64,000 bases of DNA from Bacteroidales bacterium (GTDB taxonomy: Bacteria > Bacteroidota > Bacteroidia > Bacteroidales > UBA3824), in contig JAFXZT010000147.1 in NCBI GenBank assembly GCA_017541145.1, positions 30,809 to 94,808 of the forward strand, in the 5' to 3' direction. Within the stretch, counting starts at the first letter, position 1. Every line of letters starts with the position of its first letter. Below are positions 26,733 through 36,149 of the stretch, piece by piece. The notes beneath the pieces were generated by a model. That model saw only the letters and a list, made by a program, of their open reading frames with translations. It did no database searches and had not been told where the DNA came from. The position numbers were made by a program, and so were the translations under genes.

Positions 26733-27216
26733 CAGTCCGAGGTTTTGTTGTTAATTGTAAATTTTTGTAAATTCACATGTATAAATATTGCCAAAGTAAC
26801 AAATTTACAGAAAATCGACTGCCATTTACAAATACTTTGCCATTTTACAAGCTCCGTTAAATCTGTTAACTGCCTGATACATTTGGAAATCGCTGTTTTT
26901 GTTTGTTATTAACTTCTTAATAATCAAATACTTATCTTAATTTACATTTTTTTTGCTGACAATATCGCGTTTAGGTTACATCCTGACACTGCTATCTTTT
27001 ACGGGAGCTGTAAATACAAGATTTTAGGGTACTTAGTCATCATGTACAAATTATGTCAATTAAACTATGCGAAGAGGCCCGAAAAATGCGTTTTTCTAAA
27101 ATTTTACGTTTAAATTCAGTTTTATAAAATATTGGTATTCAAAATGTTATAACATTTATATACTAAACAAACTTTCCTTTATTAACGTTAACTTAATAAA
27201 TAAGGCTTTTTATTTG

Positions 27217-27224
27217 TATCTTTG
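27217..27224 (+). promoter_or_regulatory. -7 element in front of the candidate RNA
   Basis: TATCTTTG, a full match to TAnnTTTG. No TTG box at the normal distance; instead a dyad TTATTAA...TTAATAA sits at 27179-27199, where a regulator could act. Confidence 0.45.
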
Positions 27225-27230
27225 CTTTAT

Positions 27231-27365
27231 ATAGTCACTATTATCTACTGATAATGAGATATTTATAAGCTTTTATATTTTGTTGTGACTATTATTATTG
27301 ATTGATTATTGTAATGTATAATTGAGGTGCCGGATATTATATATTTTTATCTCATTGTCAGTAAT
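27231..27365 (+). ncRNA. Candidate structured RNA
   Basis: A continuous 16-bp RNA helix forms between 27246-27261 and 27348-27363; its only non-Watson-Crick pair is U-G in plus-strand RNA (it would be A-C on the other strand). A second perfect 8-bp pairing, ATAGTCAC (27231-27238) with GTGACTAT (27285-27292), crosses the first and gives pseudoknot topology or a switch. The RNA would begin at the expected start point after the TATCTTTG box. Not matched to any RNA family I know; boundaries are approximate. Confidence 0.4.
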
Positions 27366-28838
27366 GCCAGATTTTCAGTCCATAAAAATCCATGCTTTTA
27401 TGCAAATTTTTACTTGTTTACAAATGTACACATGTAATTTTTTTATGTTTATAAAGTTACATTTGTAAACTAATGGGATTTTTCCATTGAGTCGAATTTT
27501 AATTTTGTAAAAGTTTATGATTGTAACATGTAAACTCTGAAAATGTTTAGATTATTAAACTTAAAATTTTTCTTTATGCTTTACATCAAAAATTAGATGT
27601 TCGTGGATGTGAACAGCATGTTTTTTACAAATCTGATAATTTTGTGTTGTTTTATCTCCAAAAAATTCGATGTTAAAATTTTTTCGTTTCATTATTCTGT
27701 CTTGTTTATTTTACTTTTTCTACAAAAGTTATTCGGTTTTGTGTTTGTTGTATCGATGAGTTGTTCGGTTTTGTTGCTTCTGTTAAACACATTTTTTGTT
27801 AAAAATTGCTCTTAAAAATTTTTTTCTTCTCGCTTATTTATTTACCCTAATTCTAAACATGAAATTTTTATATTTAATTTAAAATCTTACTTTTACTTTT
27901 TATCTTTCAATTGTTTAGCTGAGATTTTCTTCTTTTTATTTTTCTTGATTTTAATTTCGGAGTTCTTATGATTGTTAGTTTTTTATCTACGAATGATTTT
28001 TGCAATTTCTTAAAAAACTTTACATCTTTTCTAATTTTAATTTCTTCCTACTGTCCGCGTCTGAAGCTTGTGGTAAACACCGGAGTTTGTGTTTTGTAAA
28101 AATCTGTTTTTGTGAAGTTGTAAAAATCGGATCGATGTTGAGATTTTTGTGACGAGTGTTTTGTAAAATCTGTTTCCGAATTTTTCTGAATCTATTTTTA
28201 GGAGCAGTTCCGAAGTCTCCAGCTGGTAATTATCCGTTGTCAATATCGTGAAGCAAAAAAATTATACGGGTTACACTTATTTATTTATTTCATCATAAAA
28301 ATTTTACTTTGGATTTTTATCCGTGACTTTTCATATTTTTTTTCTGTAAAATATATTTAGTGTTTGTTAGCTTGTATTGAACTTTGTTTTGCGTATTCTA
28401 TGGCGTTTGCTTATTGTTCTGTTTTAGTTGCTATTTTATAAGTATCTGTAAATCAATAAAATACGATTAACTTATAGTAGCTTTATATTTTAATTTCCAA
28501 TTATTTGTAAGGTATATTTTTGTTTATTAAAATCTCATTGAGTTATTGTAAAATCTGTACAATTTTGATTTTTGATGGTATTTTTATTTTTTGTTCGATT
28601 TTGTAGATTTTGTTATTCTGTCAGTTTGTCAGAATCTTTTAATTTTTGCTTTATGTTTGCTAAAAATTTTAGTAAGTTGCTATAAAATTTAGTTGTGAAT
28701 AGTATTTTACATTTGTTTAATGTTTTCTGTAAAACTTTAAACCTCGTAAAATCTAACATAAAATATATTTCGGGTAAATGATAGTTTGAATGGATTTTTA
28801 TTTCTGACTTATTTCTATAAAATAAAGTGTATTGCGGG

Positions 28839-28869
28839 TTGATTTTCTCAATAAATCTTTCTAATTTTG
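28839..28869 (+). promoter_or_regulatory. Promoter of the GT-C/TPR gene
   Basis: TTG (28839-28841), 20 bp, TAATTTTG (28862-28869), 25 bp ahead of the start codon. This means the T-rich region upstream is not needed as leader. Confidence 0.7.
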
Positions 28870-28894
28870 TCACCAAACAAATTTTAATCCAAAA

Positions 28895-31003
28895 ATGAAA
28901 TATCAGGCAAATTCAATTAAGAAAAAGAATACTAAATCTGAGTCAAAATCTGTTAAAAACTCAAAAAAACAATCTGTTACAACCCTTGATTCTTTTGAAA
29001 ATTATTTTCAAAAAAGATCAAAATTTTTTCATTATGGCATTACAGCGTTGGCGTTTTTGATGTCAATTATTTTGTTTAACCCTGATGTTTCGGTCGGTGG
29101 CGATGATAGTACTTATATTGAGCAGTCGTACAAGTTTGCGGAAGGATTGGCGTTTCCGGATTGGCACGGACCTTTTTATCCGATTTTCCTTTCGTTTTTC
29201 TATCATCTTTCGGGATTAAATATCATATTGTACAAAATGCTTTCTGTGTTGATGTTCACGGGTTCGGTATTTTTTACATACAAAATTTTTGCGAAATGCG
29301 CCAATTATTTTACGGCTACTTGCGTAAGTTTCTTGTCGGCTATCAGTTTGATGCTTCTTAATTATGCGTCGTCTACTTATACGGAGCCGATGTTTATGTT
29401 TTTGCAGGCTTTGTTGTTGTATTGGGTGATTCGTATCGATTTTAATAACGAGGATTTGCTTTGGGCTGAGGATCGCAAGAAATATTGGAAAAACGTGTTG
29501 TTGAATTATTCGGTAATTGCGTTTTTGGCTTATGTGTTGTATCAGACCCGTACACTTGCGATTATCGCGATTCCGTCGGTTTTGTTGCTTTTGCTTGTTT
29601 ACAAAAGATTCAAGACTGCGGGTGTTTTTATCGGTTTTACAGTCGTTTTACATATAATCAACTCTATCTACAGAAATTTGGTTTGGCATACTTCGTCGGT
29701 AAGTTTTATGGCGCAGCTCGACGCCAATTTCTTGGTAAATCCTTACAAGGAAAATTTGGGTTATGAAACTCTCGGAGGTTTTGTTACAAGATTTTGGGAC
29801 AATTGCGCTCTCTATTTGTCGAAACATCTTATGAAACTTTTCGGATTGAAAGATTATGACGGTAAAACTTACAGTTATTTTGTGGCGGGAATTATTATTG
29901 TTTTGTTTTTACTCGCTGTAATTTGGTGTTGGAAACGTAATAAAAAAGTTCTCATAATCGGACTTTATGTTTTGTTTATGGTTGGTACTACTTTTATTAT
30001 GTTACAAAAAATTTGGGATCAAGAACGTCTTATTATGATATATTTTCCGTTGATTCTTGGCGTTGCGATTTATGCGATGTCAACATATTTTGATGGAAAA
30101 AGTTCGTTTGTTCCGGTGCTTGTGGCTGGGGTATTAACTTTTACAATCGGTTCGCAAACCCTGAAAAGCGGAAGATGGAATATCAGCGATAATTTTGATA
30201 CCGGAAGTTATTCTTCATATACCGACGATTGGCGCAACTATATGTCGGCAAGTAAATGGGCGGCAGAAAATCTTCCTGAAGGTTCGGTGATAGCTTGCAG
30301 AAAATCTCAGATGTCGTGGATGGCTGCGGAAGCTACCAAGAGAGTAAAATTTCACGGTATTTACAAATTGTATTCCAACGATCCCGACTCAATGCGCAGT
30401 TATATGTTGGATACAATTCATGCTACTCATGTTATTATGGGAAACTTGAGATTGAATCCGTATGTGCTTGACGGTAGAACGATTACTACAATCAGATATT
30501 CGTTGAGAAGTATTACTGCAAAGTATCCGTATTCGTTGCGACTTGTAAAACAGTTTGGTACTCGTGAGCCGGCTTATCTTTTTGAGTTTGTGGATTACAG
30601 CAAGGTAGAAATCGAGAAACTTCAATGTGCAGTAATTGTGGAGCCGAAAAATTATAACGCGTGGGAACAAATGGCGGTTTGTGATATTTCCAACAAAAAT
30701 TATGACCGTGTATTGACTACAATGGACGAGGCTTTGAAATTTATTCCGAACAATAGCAAGTTGATGTCTTACGAAGGTATTGCTTGTAATATGAAAGGCG
30801 ATTATGTAACAGCTCTTGCTAAATTTGATCTTGCATTGAAATACGATCCTAAAGATGCTTCCGTTATGGTAAACAAGGCAGCTAATTTGTATGATATGAA
30901 ACGTTATGATGAAGCGTATTCAGTACTTCAGCAGGCCAAAAATTTGGGAGTATCGGCAACCGAAATTGCCGCTTTGGAAAATGCAATCTTGAGAAAAAAG
31001 TAA
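28895..31003 (+). CDS. GT-C-type membrane glycosyltransferase with C-terminal TPRs
   Basis: A 702-aa protein. Basic cytoplasmic N-terminus (1-45), then about 10-11 TM segments to about 430, then a periplasmic part. The first loop carries the acidic pair GGDDSTYIEQSYKF expected of GT-C (PMT/ArnT/GT39-like) lipid-linked sugar transferases. Residues about 580-702 contain at least three TPR-like units (AWEQMAVCDISNKNYDRVL, YEGIACNMKGDYVTALAKF, NKAANLYDMKRYDEAYSVL). Donor and acceptor unknown; an envelope glycan or protein glycosylation role is inferred. First gene of a run with the esterase (22 bp later) and engB. Confidence 0.75.
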   Translation: MKYQANSIKKKNTKSESKSVKNSKKQSVTTLDSFENYFQKRSKFFHYGITALAFLMSIILFNPDVSVGGDDSTYIEQSYKFAEGLAFPDWHGPFYPIFLSFFYHLSGLNIILYKMLSVLMFTGSVFFTYKIFAKCANYFTATCVSFLSAISLMLLNYASSTYTEPMFMFLQALLLYWVIRIDFNNEDLLWAEDRKKYWKNVLLNYSVIAFLAYVLYQTRTLAIIAIPSVLLLLLVYKRFKTAGVFIGFTVVLHIINSIYRNLVWHTSSVSFMAQLDANFLVNPYKENLGYETLGGFVTRFWDNCALYLSKHLMKLFGLKDYDGKTYSYFVAGIIIVLFLLAVIWCWKRNKKVLIIGLYVLFMVGTTFIMLQKIWDQERLIMIYFPLILGVAIYAMSTYFDGKSSFVPVLVAGVLTFTIGSQTLKSGRWNISDNFDTGSYSSYTDDWRNYMSASKWAAENLPEGSVIACRKSQMSWMAAEATKRVKFHGIYKLYSNDPDSMRSYMLDTIHATHVIMGNLRLNPYVLDGRTITTIRYSLRSITAKYPYSLRLVKQFGTREPAYLFEFVDYSKVEIEKLQCAVIVEPKNYNAWEQMAVCDISNKNYDRVLTTMDEALKFIPNNSKLMSYEGIACNMKGDYVTALAKFDLALKYDPKDASVMVNKAANLYDMKRYDEAYSVLQQAKNLGVSATEIAALENAILRKK

Positions 31004-31025
31004 ACAATATAAATAAAGTAATGAG

Positions 31026-31835
31026 ATGAAAAAAGTGATTTTGTTATCCATCTTGTTTCAACTGTTTGGTGTAAAAGCCGGAGCGCAACAACAGATGGTA
31101 ATCAAGACATCGAATTACACAGACAACGACACTGTAAATTATTATTTGCCTGACGGGTTTTCGATAAAAGAAAAGTATCCCGCAGTAATATTGTTGCATG
31201 GTTATGGCGGCAATTATAAACAGTGGGGCAATATCTGTGACTTGCAGAGTTTCGCCAACGAATTCGGGATGATACTTATTTGTCCTGACGGTTACAAAGA
31301 ATCGTGGTATATCGACAGTCCGATAAAGAAGAATCTCAAATATGCAACATTCTTCAAAGACGATTTGTTGCCAAACATCAAAAAACGTTTACCGGTAGAC
31401 ACAACATCGATGTTTATTACGGGACTTAGTATGGGCGGACACGGAGCACTTTACTTGTTTTTGCAAAACCATACCGAATTTCGCGCCGTCGGCAGCATTA
31501 GCGGAGTTTTGGATTTGAGATATTCGTCGGTGGCAAATACAAGTTTGGCAAAATTAATCGGCGCAAAAACCAAACAGAATTCCAATTGGGAAAAATACTC
31601 AGTGATACATCATCTTGATATCTTGAAAGATTCCGGTAAGCCGATAATTGTAAATTGCGGTGCGCAGGATTTTCTGATAGAAATCAACCGTAAGTTTGCA
31701 AAACAATGCAGTCAAAGCGGTATCGAAATTGTGTATACAGAATCGCCGGGCAAGCATGAACGCGAATATTGGAAACGTGTTTTGCCTGAACAACTGAGAT
31801 TTTTCAGACGTTTTATAAACAAAAACATCAATTAA
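31026..31835 (+). CDS. Secreted alpha/beta-hydrolase esterase (CE1/esterase D-like)
   Basis: A 269-aa protein with signal peptide (1-20, AGA|QQ). The catalytic triad is visible: Ser135 in GLSMGGHGA, Asp215 in CGAQDFLIE, His244 in PGKHEREYW. The oxyanion HGYGGN motif is at 59-63. It belongs to the putative esterase/feruloyl-esterase group that acts on acyl esters, including sugar acetates and ferulates. Substrate not determined. The next gene, engB, starts 9 bp downstream. Confidence 0.85.
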   Translation: MKKVILLSILFQLFGVKAGAQQQMVIKTSNYTDNDTVNYYLPDGFSIKEKYPAVILLHGYGGNYKQWGNICDLQSFANEFGMILICPDGYKESWYIDSPIKKNLKYATFFKDDLLPNIKKRLPVDTTSMFITGLSMGGHGALYLFLQNHTEFRAVGSISGVLDLRYSSVANTSLAKLIGAKTKQNSNWEKYSVIHHLDILKDSGKPIIVNCGAQDFLIEINRKFAKQCSQSGIEIVYTESPGKHEREYWKRVLPEQLRFFRRFINKNIN

Positions 31836-31844
31836 CAATAGATT

Positions 31845-32447
31845 ATGAAAATTACATCGGCTCAATTTGTAATGAGCAATACAAATCCAAAAAAATGTCC
31901 GGAACCAAACATGCCGGAATATGCATTTATTGGTAGAAGTAATGTCGGCAAATCCTCTCTGATTAATATGCTTACAAATCAAAAAGGACTTGCAAAAACA
32001 TCTTCAACACCGGGAAAAACACAATTGATAAACCATTTTATTGTAAACAACGAATGGTATATCGTGGATCTTCCGGGTTACGGATATGCAAAACCGAATC
32101 TTAATGTAACTGCCAAATGGAAACAATTTACACAAGATTATTTCCGTTTCAGAGAAAATCTCATGTGTACATTTGTACTTATTGACATCCGTTTGGAGCC
32201 TCAGAAACGCGACACCGAGTTTATGGAATTTATGGCGGTAAATCAATTGCCGTTTGTAATGGTATTTACCAAAGCCGACAAATTAGGACCGGTAGCCGGA
32301 AGAAAAAGCGTAGAAAAATATCTTAAAAAAATGCGTGAAACTTGGGTTGAATTGCCTCAGTACTTTGTAACATCGGCAGAGAAAAAATCTGGTGCCGACG
32401 AAATTTTGGATTTCATAGAAGAAACCAACAAATTGTTTGTACACTAA
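31845..32447 (+). CDS. engB: Ribosome biogenesis GTPase EngB (YihA/YsxC)
   Basis: A 200-aa TRAFAC GTPase needed for 50S subunit maturation. All G motifs are present: G1 GRSNVGKSS, G2 Thr in STPGKTQ, G3 DLPGYGYA, G4 TKADK, G5 TSAEKK. Length and spacing are typical. It ends the three-gene run 28895-32447. Confidence 0.95.
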   Translation: MKITSAQFVMSNTNPKKCPEPNMPEYAFIGRSNVGKSSLINMLTNQKGLAKTSSTPGKTQLINHFIVNNEWYIVDLPGYGYAKPNLNVTAKWKQFTQDYFRFRENLMCTFVLIDIRLEPQKRDTEFMEFMAVNQLPFVMVFTKADKLGPVAGRKSVEKYLKKMRETWVELPQYFVTSAEKKSGADEILDFIEETNKLFVH

Positions 32448-32482
32448 TTTTTAAAATGTAAAAAAATATTTTCGGCAAACAA

Positions 32483-32514
32483 TTTGCAGCTAAAAAAATG
32501 ATACAATAAATTTG
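32483..32514 (+). promoter_or_regulatory. Promoter of the TPR-SpoIIE gene
   Basis: TTTG (32483-32486), 20 bp, TAAATTTG (32507-32514), 50 bp ahead of the start codon. Confidence 0.75.
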
Positions 32515-32564
32515 GTAGAGAATAATATTTCTATTAGATTTGCTTAACCTTTAATGTAACTTAA

Positions 32565-34601
32565 ATGAAGCTCAGATTACTTAATATATTTCTTGTTGTA
32601 ACATCCTTAATCATTATTGGGGGTAATGCAACGGCACAGCATTTTACACAAGAAGTAGACAGCTTAATCAATTTGTCATATACAGCTCCGGATACAGTGC
32701 GTGCCCGTCTCAACAATGAGATTGCATGGAAACTTAGAAATTACAAGCCGGAACTTGCTATTCAATACAGTATGCGCGGTATTGATTATGCCATGAAATT
32801 TGACAATCACATGGAGCTTGTAAAAGGTTACAGTTTTACAGGTGTGTGTCACAGAAACCTCGGTAATTATTCCGACGCGTTGGAATATTACCAATTGGGA
32901 TTGGACGCTGCAAACCAATTCGGTATCAAAGAGCAGGAAGCATACGCTTACATCAATTTAGGTAACATCTTTTTGTATCAGGAAAAATACACAGAAGCCG
33001 AATCCAAACTTATCAATGCATTAGCAATTGCAAAAGAAATTCAAGATTCATCGATTCTGTCATACGTTTACCTCAATATCGGTAGAGCATATCTTGGTCA
33101 GAAAAATTTCAAAAATGCGGAAGAACATCTTAACCAAGCATTAAAAATCCGTCAGGAAAGCCATGCGCCGGTTTTGCAATGTGTTGTTGCTACAAAATAT
33201 ATCGGCGACGTTTATACAGATAAAGGCGATTACGAAACAGCAAAAAATATATATTACACATGTTTGAACAACGAGGCTGTTAATACCGATTGCGACCTTG
33301 TGGCTGATATGACTAACAAACTTTCGTACATCTATTACAATTCCAAGATGTATGATTCAGCATTGTATTTCGGCAAAGAATCATTGGATTTTGCAAAAAT
33401 GGTTGGTACAAAATATCGAATCAAAAACGCTTACAACGCAATTGCTGATGTATATTACGCCGAAAAAAATTACAAAGAAGCCGCTACAAATTATTACAAT
33501 CAAATAATAATCAACGACAGTATTTTCAACGAACAGCTTACACAAAAACTGTTCAACATCCAGTTTTCGGCAGAGCAGTACAAGAAACAAGCCGAAATCG
33601 ACAAGATGAAAATCGAGGCAAAAAATACATTTCTTGTAATCGGTATTTTGGTTATCATTTTGTTGGCGGGTCTTATACAAGCGATAATTCTAATCAGAAA
33701 CAATCGAAAAGTTAACCGTCTTAACTTGCAGATTCAAGCAAAGAACGACGAATTATCACGCCGTTCGGAAGAACTTGCCAACAAGCAGGAAGAACTTGTA
33801 CAACAAAATCAGTACATCGAAGACCAGCGACTCAGCCTCTTGGAACAGCAACGACAAATCAACGACAGTATCTCATACGCACAAAGAATTCAAACCGCTA
33901 TACTTCCGGATATCAACAATTTCGGTACATTTTTCAGTGACAGATTTGTATTTTACAAACCTCGTGACGTAGTAAGCGGTGATTTTTATTGGCATTTTGA
34001 TGACGATACCCACGAGATAATTGCCATTGCCGATTGTACAGGTCACGGCGTACCCGGAGCTTGTATGAGTATGCTTGGTACATCGTCATTGCATGAAATT
34101 ATCAACGACAAAGATCGTGATACTTCCGTAATCCTCAACAGATTGCGTACAATGATCAAGAATTTGCTTCACCAAACCAACGAGGAATGTACTCCGAAAG
34201 ACGGTATGGACATGGCATTGATTGTTGTTAACAAAAAAACAATGGAACTTCAATATTCGGGTGCAAACATCCCGATGGTTTATATACGTAACAACGAAAC
34301 ATTTGTATTGACTCCAAACAGAAATCCAATCGGAATTTTTATTCGCGAGCAGCCGTTTGATGCCAAAACATTGCAATTACAAAAAGGTGACTGTATTTAC
34401 ATGTCGTCCGACGGTTATTGTTCTCAATTCGGCGGTCCGAACAGAATAAAATTCAAAATCGGAAGTTATCGGGATATGCTTCTCAAAATACATGAATTGC
34501 CGATGTCCGAACAACAAAAAATTGTGGAACAAAATTTCATTGAATGGAAGGGCAAAAACAAGCAAATCGACGATATCCTTGTAGCCGGTTTTAGAGTATG
34601 A
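32565..34601 (+). CDS. TPR sensor with SpoIIE-type serine phosphatase domain
   Basis: A 678-aa signalling protein: signal peptide (1-25), periplasmic TPR array (about 30-340, for example GVCHRNLGNYSDALEYY), one TM helix (about 352-374), a coiled coil (about 378-440), and a cytoplasmic PP2C/SpoIIE domain (about 450-678) with metal-binding motifs SGDFYWHF and IADCTGHGVPGA. Such proteins sense something outside through TPRs and dephosphorylate a Ser-phosphorylated partner, classically an anti-sigma antagonist. No such partner is adjacent. The Usp gene follows after 26 bp. Confidence 0.87.
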   Translation: MKLRLLNIFLVVTSLIIIGGNATAQHFTQEVDSLINLSYTAPDTVRARLNNEIAWKLRNYKPELAIQYSMRGIDYAMKFDNHMELVKGYSFTGVCHRNLGNYSDALEYYQLGLDAANQFGIKEQEAYAYINLGNIFLYQEKYTEAESKLINALAIAKEIQDSSILSYVYLNIGRAYLGQKNFKNAEEHLNQALKIRQESHAPVLQCVVATKYIGDVYTDKGDYETAKNIYYTCLNNEAVNTDCDLVADMTNKLSYIYYNSKMYDSALYFGKESLDFAKMVGTKYRIKNAYNAIADVYYAEKNYKEAATNYYNQIIINDSIFNEQLTQKLFNIQFSAEQYKKQAEIDKMKIEAKNTFLVIGILVIILLAGLIQAIILIRNNRKVNRLNLQIQAKNDELSRRSEELANKQEELVQQNQYIEDQRLSLLEQQRQINDSISYAQRIQTAILPDINNFGTFFSDRFVFYKPRDVVSGDFYWHFDDDTHEIIAIADCTGHGVPGACMSMLGTSSLHEIINDKDRDTSVILNRLRTMIKNLLHQTNEECTPKDGMDMALIVVNKKTMELQYSGANIPMVYIRNNETFVLTPNRNPIGIFIREQPFDAKTLQLQKGDCIYMSSDGYCSQFGGPNRIKFKIGSYRDMLLKIHELPMSEQQKIVEQNFIEWKGKNKQIDDILVAGFRV

Positions 34602-34627
34602 CAATAAAAACGAAGACCTTATAAGAT

Positions 34628-35395
34628 ATGCGCGACGAAAAGCACAAAGTATTGATTTTAACTGATTTTACTCAGATTTGTTATGACAGTGTTTCTTACG
34701 GATTGGAATTTTGTCGGTATTATGGTTTTGCCGCAGAAATACTTCATGTGGAAAGTGCAAACGATGTAGTAGACAATAATCAGCGTAATAAAACAAAGTC
34801 TATTACCGAACTTTACAACAGAAAATTTCAACTTGGAGTTCAGATTGTAATTCGTCATGGAATTTTGTCTGAAGTAATTGCTGATGAGGTAAGTAGCGGA
34901 AATTTTATGTTGATAATACTTGGAACTCACGGCAAATCGGGTTTTCAAACTCTTACCGGCAGCGCCGCTTCCAAAATTATTCTCAATCAAAACATCCCTA
35001 TTTTGGTAGTTCAAAACAGAAAATTTACGCCTATCAAAAAAATACTTTTGCCGATTCAGAAAGCAACCTCTGCATCTACAAATTTGTCCGACATCGTATC
35101 TGCCACCAAAATTCTTGGAGCAAAAGTCGACATCATTTGTCGTCAGGAAGGTTTTGACAATACAGCATTTTTTGTTGACAAATTTTCAGAAAAAGAAGAC
35201 GTAGAGTTCGATGTGGAAATTCTTGGAGAGGGTTCGATGAATTTTGCTAAACAAGTAATTTCGTTCAGCGAGGAAAACGATGTAGACATGATTCTCGGTT
35301 TACCTTCTGAAATTGAAAACCTTGAACTTGATGTAATGGTTGAACAACTGATGTTCAACATCCCGCAAATTCCGGTGATGTGCTGCGGCTTTTAA
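34628..35395 (+). CDS. Universal stress protein, two Usp domains
   Basis: A 255-aa tandem Usp protein. Domain 1 (1-132) retains an ATP-binding-type GTHGKSGFQTLTGSAASKI motif. Domain 2 (about 138-255) follows the same fold but lacks the glycine-rich ATP loop (ILGLPSEIENL), so it is probably structural. Probably co-transcribed with the upstream SpoIIE-type phosphatase. Its stop overlaps by 4 bp the stop of the convergent nucleotidyltransferase gene. Confidence 0.82.
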   Translation: MRDEKHKVLILTDFTQICYDSVSYGLEFCRYYGFAAEILHVESANDVVDNNQRNKTKSITELYNRKFQLGVQIVIRHGILSEVIADEVSSGNFMLIILGTHGKSGFQTLTGSAASKIILNQNIPILVVQNRKFTPIKKILLPIQKATSASTNLSDIVSATKILGAKVDIICRQEGFDNTAFFVDKFSEKEDVEFDVEILGEGSMNFAKQVISFSEENDVDMILGLPSEIENLELDVMVEQLMFNIPQIPVMCCGF

Positions 35396-36111
35396 CCGAA
35401 AAGTTTTTCCGCAGCTTTTAATTTTTCAACCGTACCAAGGTCTGCCCAAAGTCCGTCATGAATATATCCGCCGATGTTTTCTGATGAGGCAAGTCGTAAA
35501 TATAAATTTGTAATCGAAAATTTGCCTGTTTCAGTTATTAACGGAAAAATATTTGAGCTGACAACCGATATTCCGCTGAAAGCCAACGGATTGCAATCTT
35601 TTTCATTGAAAGGTCTTGCAATTTTGGTTTCGCCTGTGGTGAGATTTCTCCAGCCACAGAGTTGCATATTGTTGTCAAAAATAAGATTTCTGGTACTTTT
35701 ACGATTCTTAACTGCCAATGTAGCAAGGTTTTGTGACTTTTTGTGATAATCGTAAATTGCCTTGATATCAATATCGCAAGCGATGTCAACATTATAAAGT
35801 ATAAAATCCTGTTCCTTGGAGAGTTCATCTTTGATTTTAAGAATTCCGCCGCCGGTATCCAGCAATTGGTCTTTCTCGTTGGAAATTACAACATCAACAC
35901 CAAAATTGTTGTGAGCTGCTATAAAATCGCAAATCATTTCCGGAAAGTGGTGAACGTTGATAATCAAACGGTTGCAACCTGCCTTAATAAGTTTTTTTGC
36001 AACATTTTCCAACATCGGTTTTCCAAGAAAATCAACAAGAGCTTTAGGTTTGTTGTCGGTAAGAGGTGCGAGACGCGTACCCAATCCGGCAGAAAAAATC
36101 ATTGCTTGCAT
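35392..36111 (-). CDS. Sugar-phosphate nucleotidyltransferase
   Basis: A 239-aa NTP-transferase with the pyrophosphorylase signature SAGLGTRLAPLTDNKPKALV, the substrate loop LLDTGGGILKIKD, and YNVDIACDID with metal-binding Asp. Size and sequence resemble MurNAc-1-P uridylyltransferase (MurU)-like or mannose-1-P guanylyltransferase-like enzymes. The exact sugar cannot be assigned. Same strand as trmD, 38 bp downstream of it. Confidence 0.85.
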   Translation of the reverse strand: MQAMIFSAGLGTRLAPLTDNKPKALVDFLGKPMLENVAKKLIKAGCNRLIINVHHFPEMICDFIAAHNNFGVDVVISNEKDQLLDTGGGILKIKDELSKEQDFILYNVDIACDIDIKAIYDYHKKSQNLATLAVKNRKSTRNLIFDNNMQLCGWRNLTTGETKIARPFNEKDCNPLAFSGISVVSSNIFPLITETGKFSITNLYLRLASSENIGGYIHDGLWADLGTVEKLKAAEKLFG

Positions 36112-36149
36112 TTCGTTTTTTATACTTTTTGTTAACTAAAATATATCTG

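Larger units (their letters stand above)
26747..28838. other. About 2.1 kb AT-rich non-coding region
   Basis: No convincing protein-coding gene: the few short frames are T-rich, lack upstream promoter matches and show no protein-like pattern. The left third (26.75-27.5 kb) contains palindromes at 27142-27157 and 27179-27199, a 13-bp hairpin at 27416-27470, a TATCTTTG box and a candidate structured RNA. A slightly GC-richer block lies at 26955-27090. The right part (27.6-28.84 kb) is strongly T-rich on the plus strand, with repeated GTAAAATCTGT words near 28095, 28160 and 28545. Confidence 0.6.

Noticed and set aside
27597..27815. 72-codon open frame as a membrane protein gene
   Set aside because: It is a by-product of T-rich sequence (Phe/Leu/Val codons), with no promoter match and no family resemblance.
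26747..28838. Chromosomal replication origin
   Set aside because: AT-rich and near dyads, but I find no TTATNCACA DnaA boxes and no dnaA, dnaN or parAB neighbours.
28037..28876. Short minus-strand frames (28037-28243, 28613-28876)
   Set aside because: No promoter, no recognisable motif, and composition follows the A-rich strand; no support as genes.
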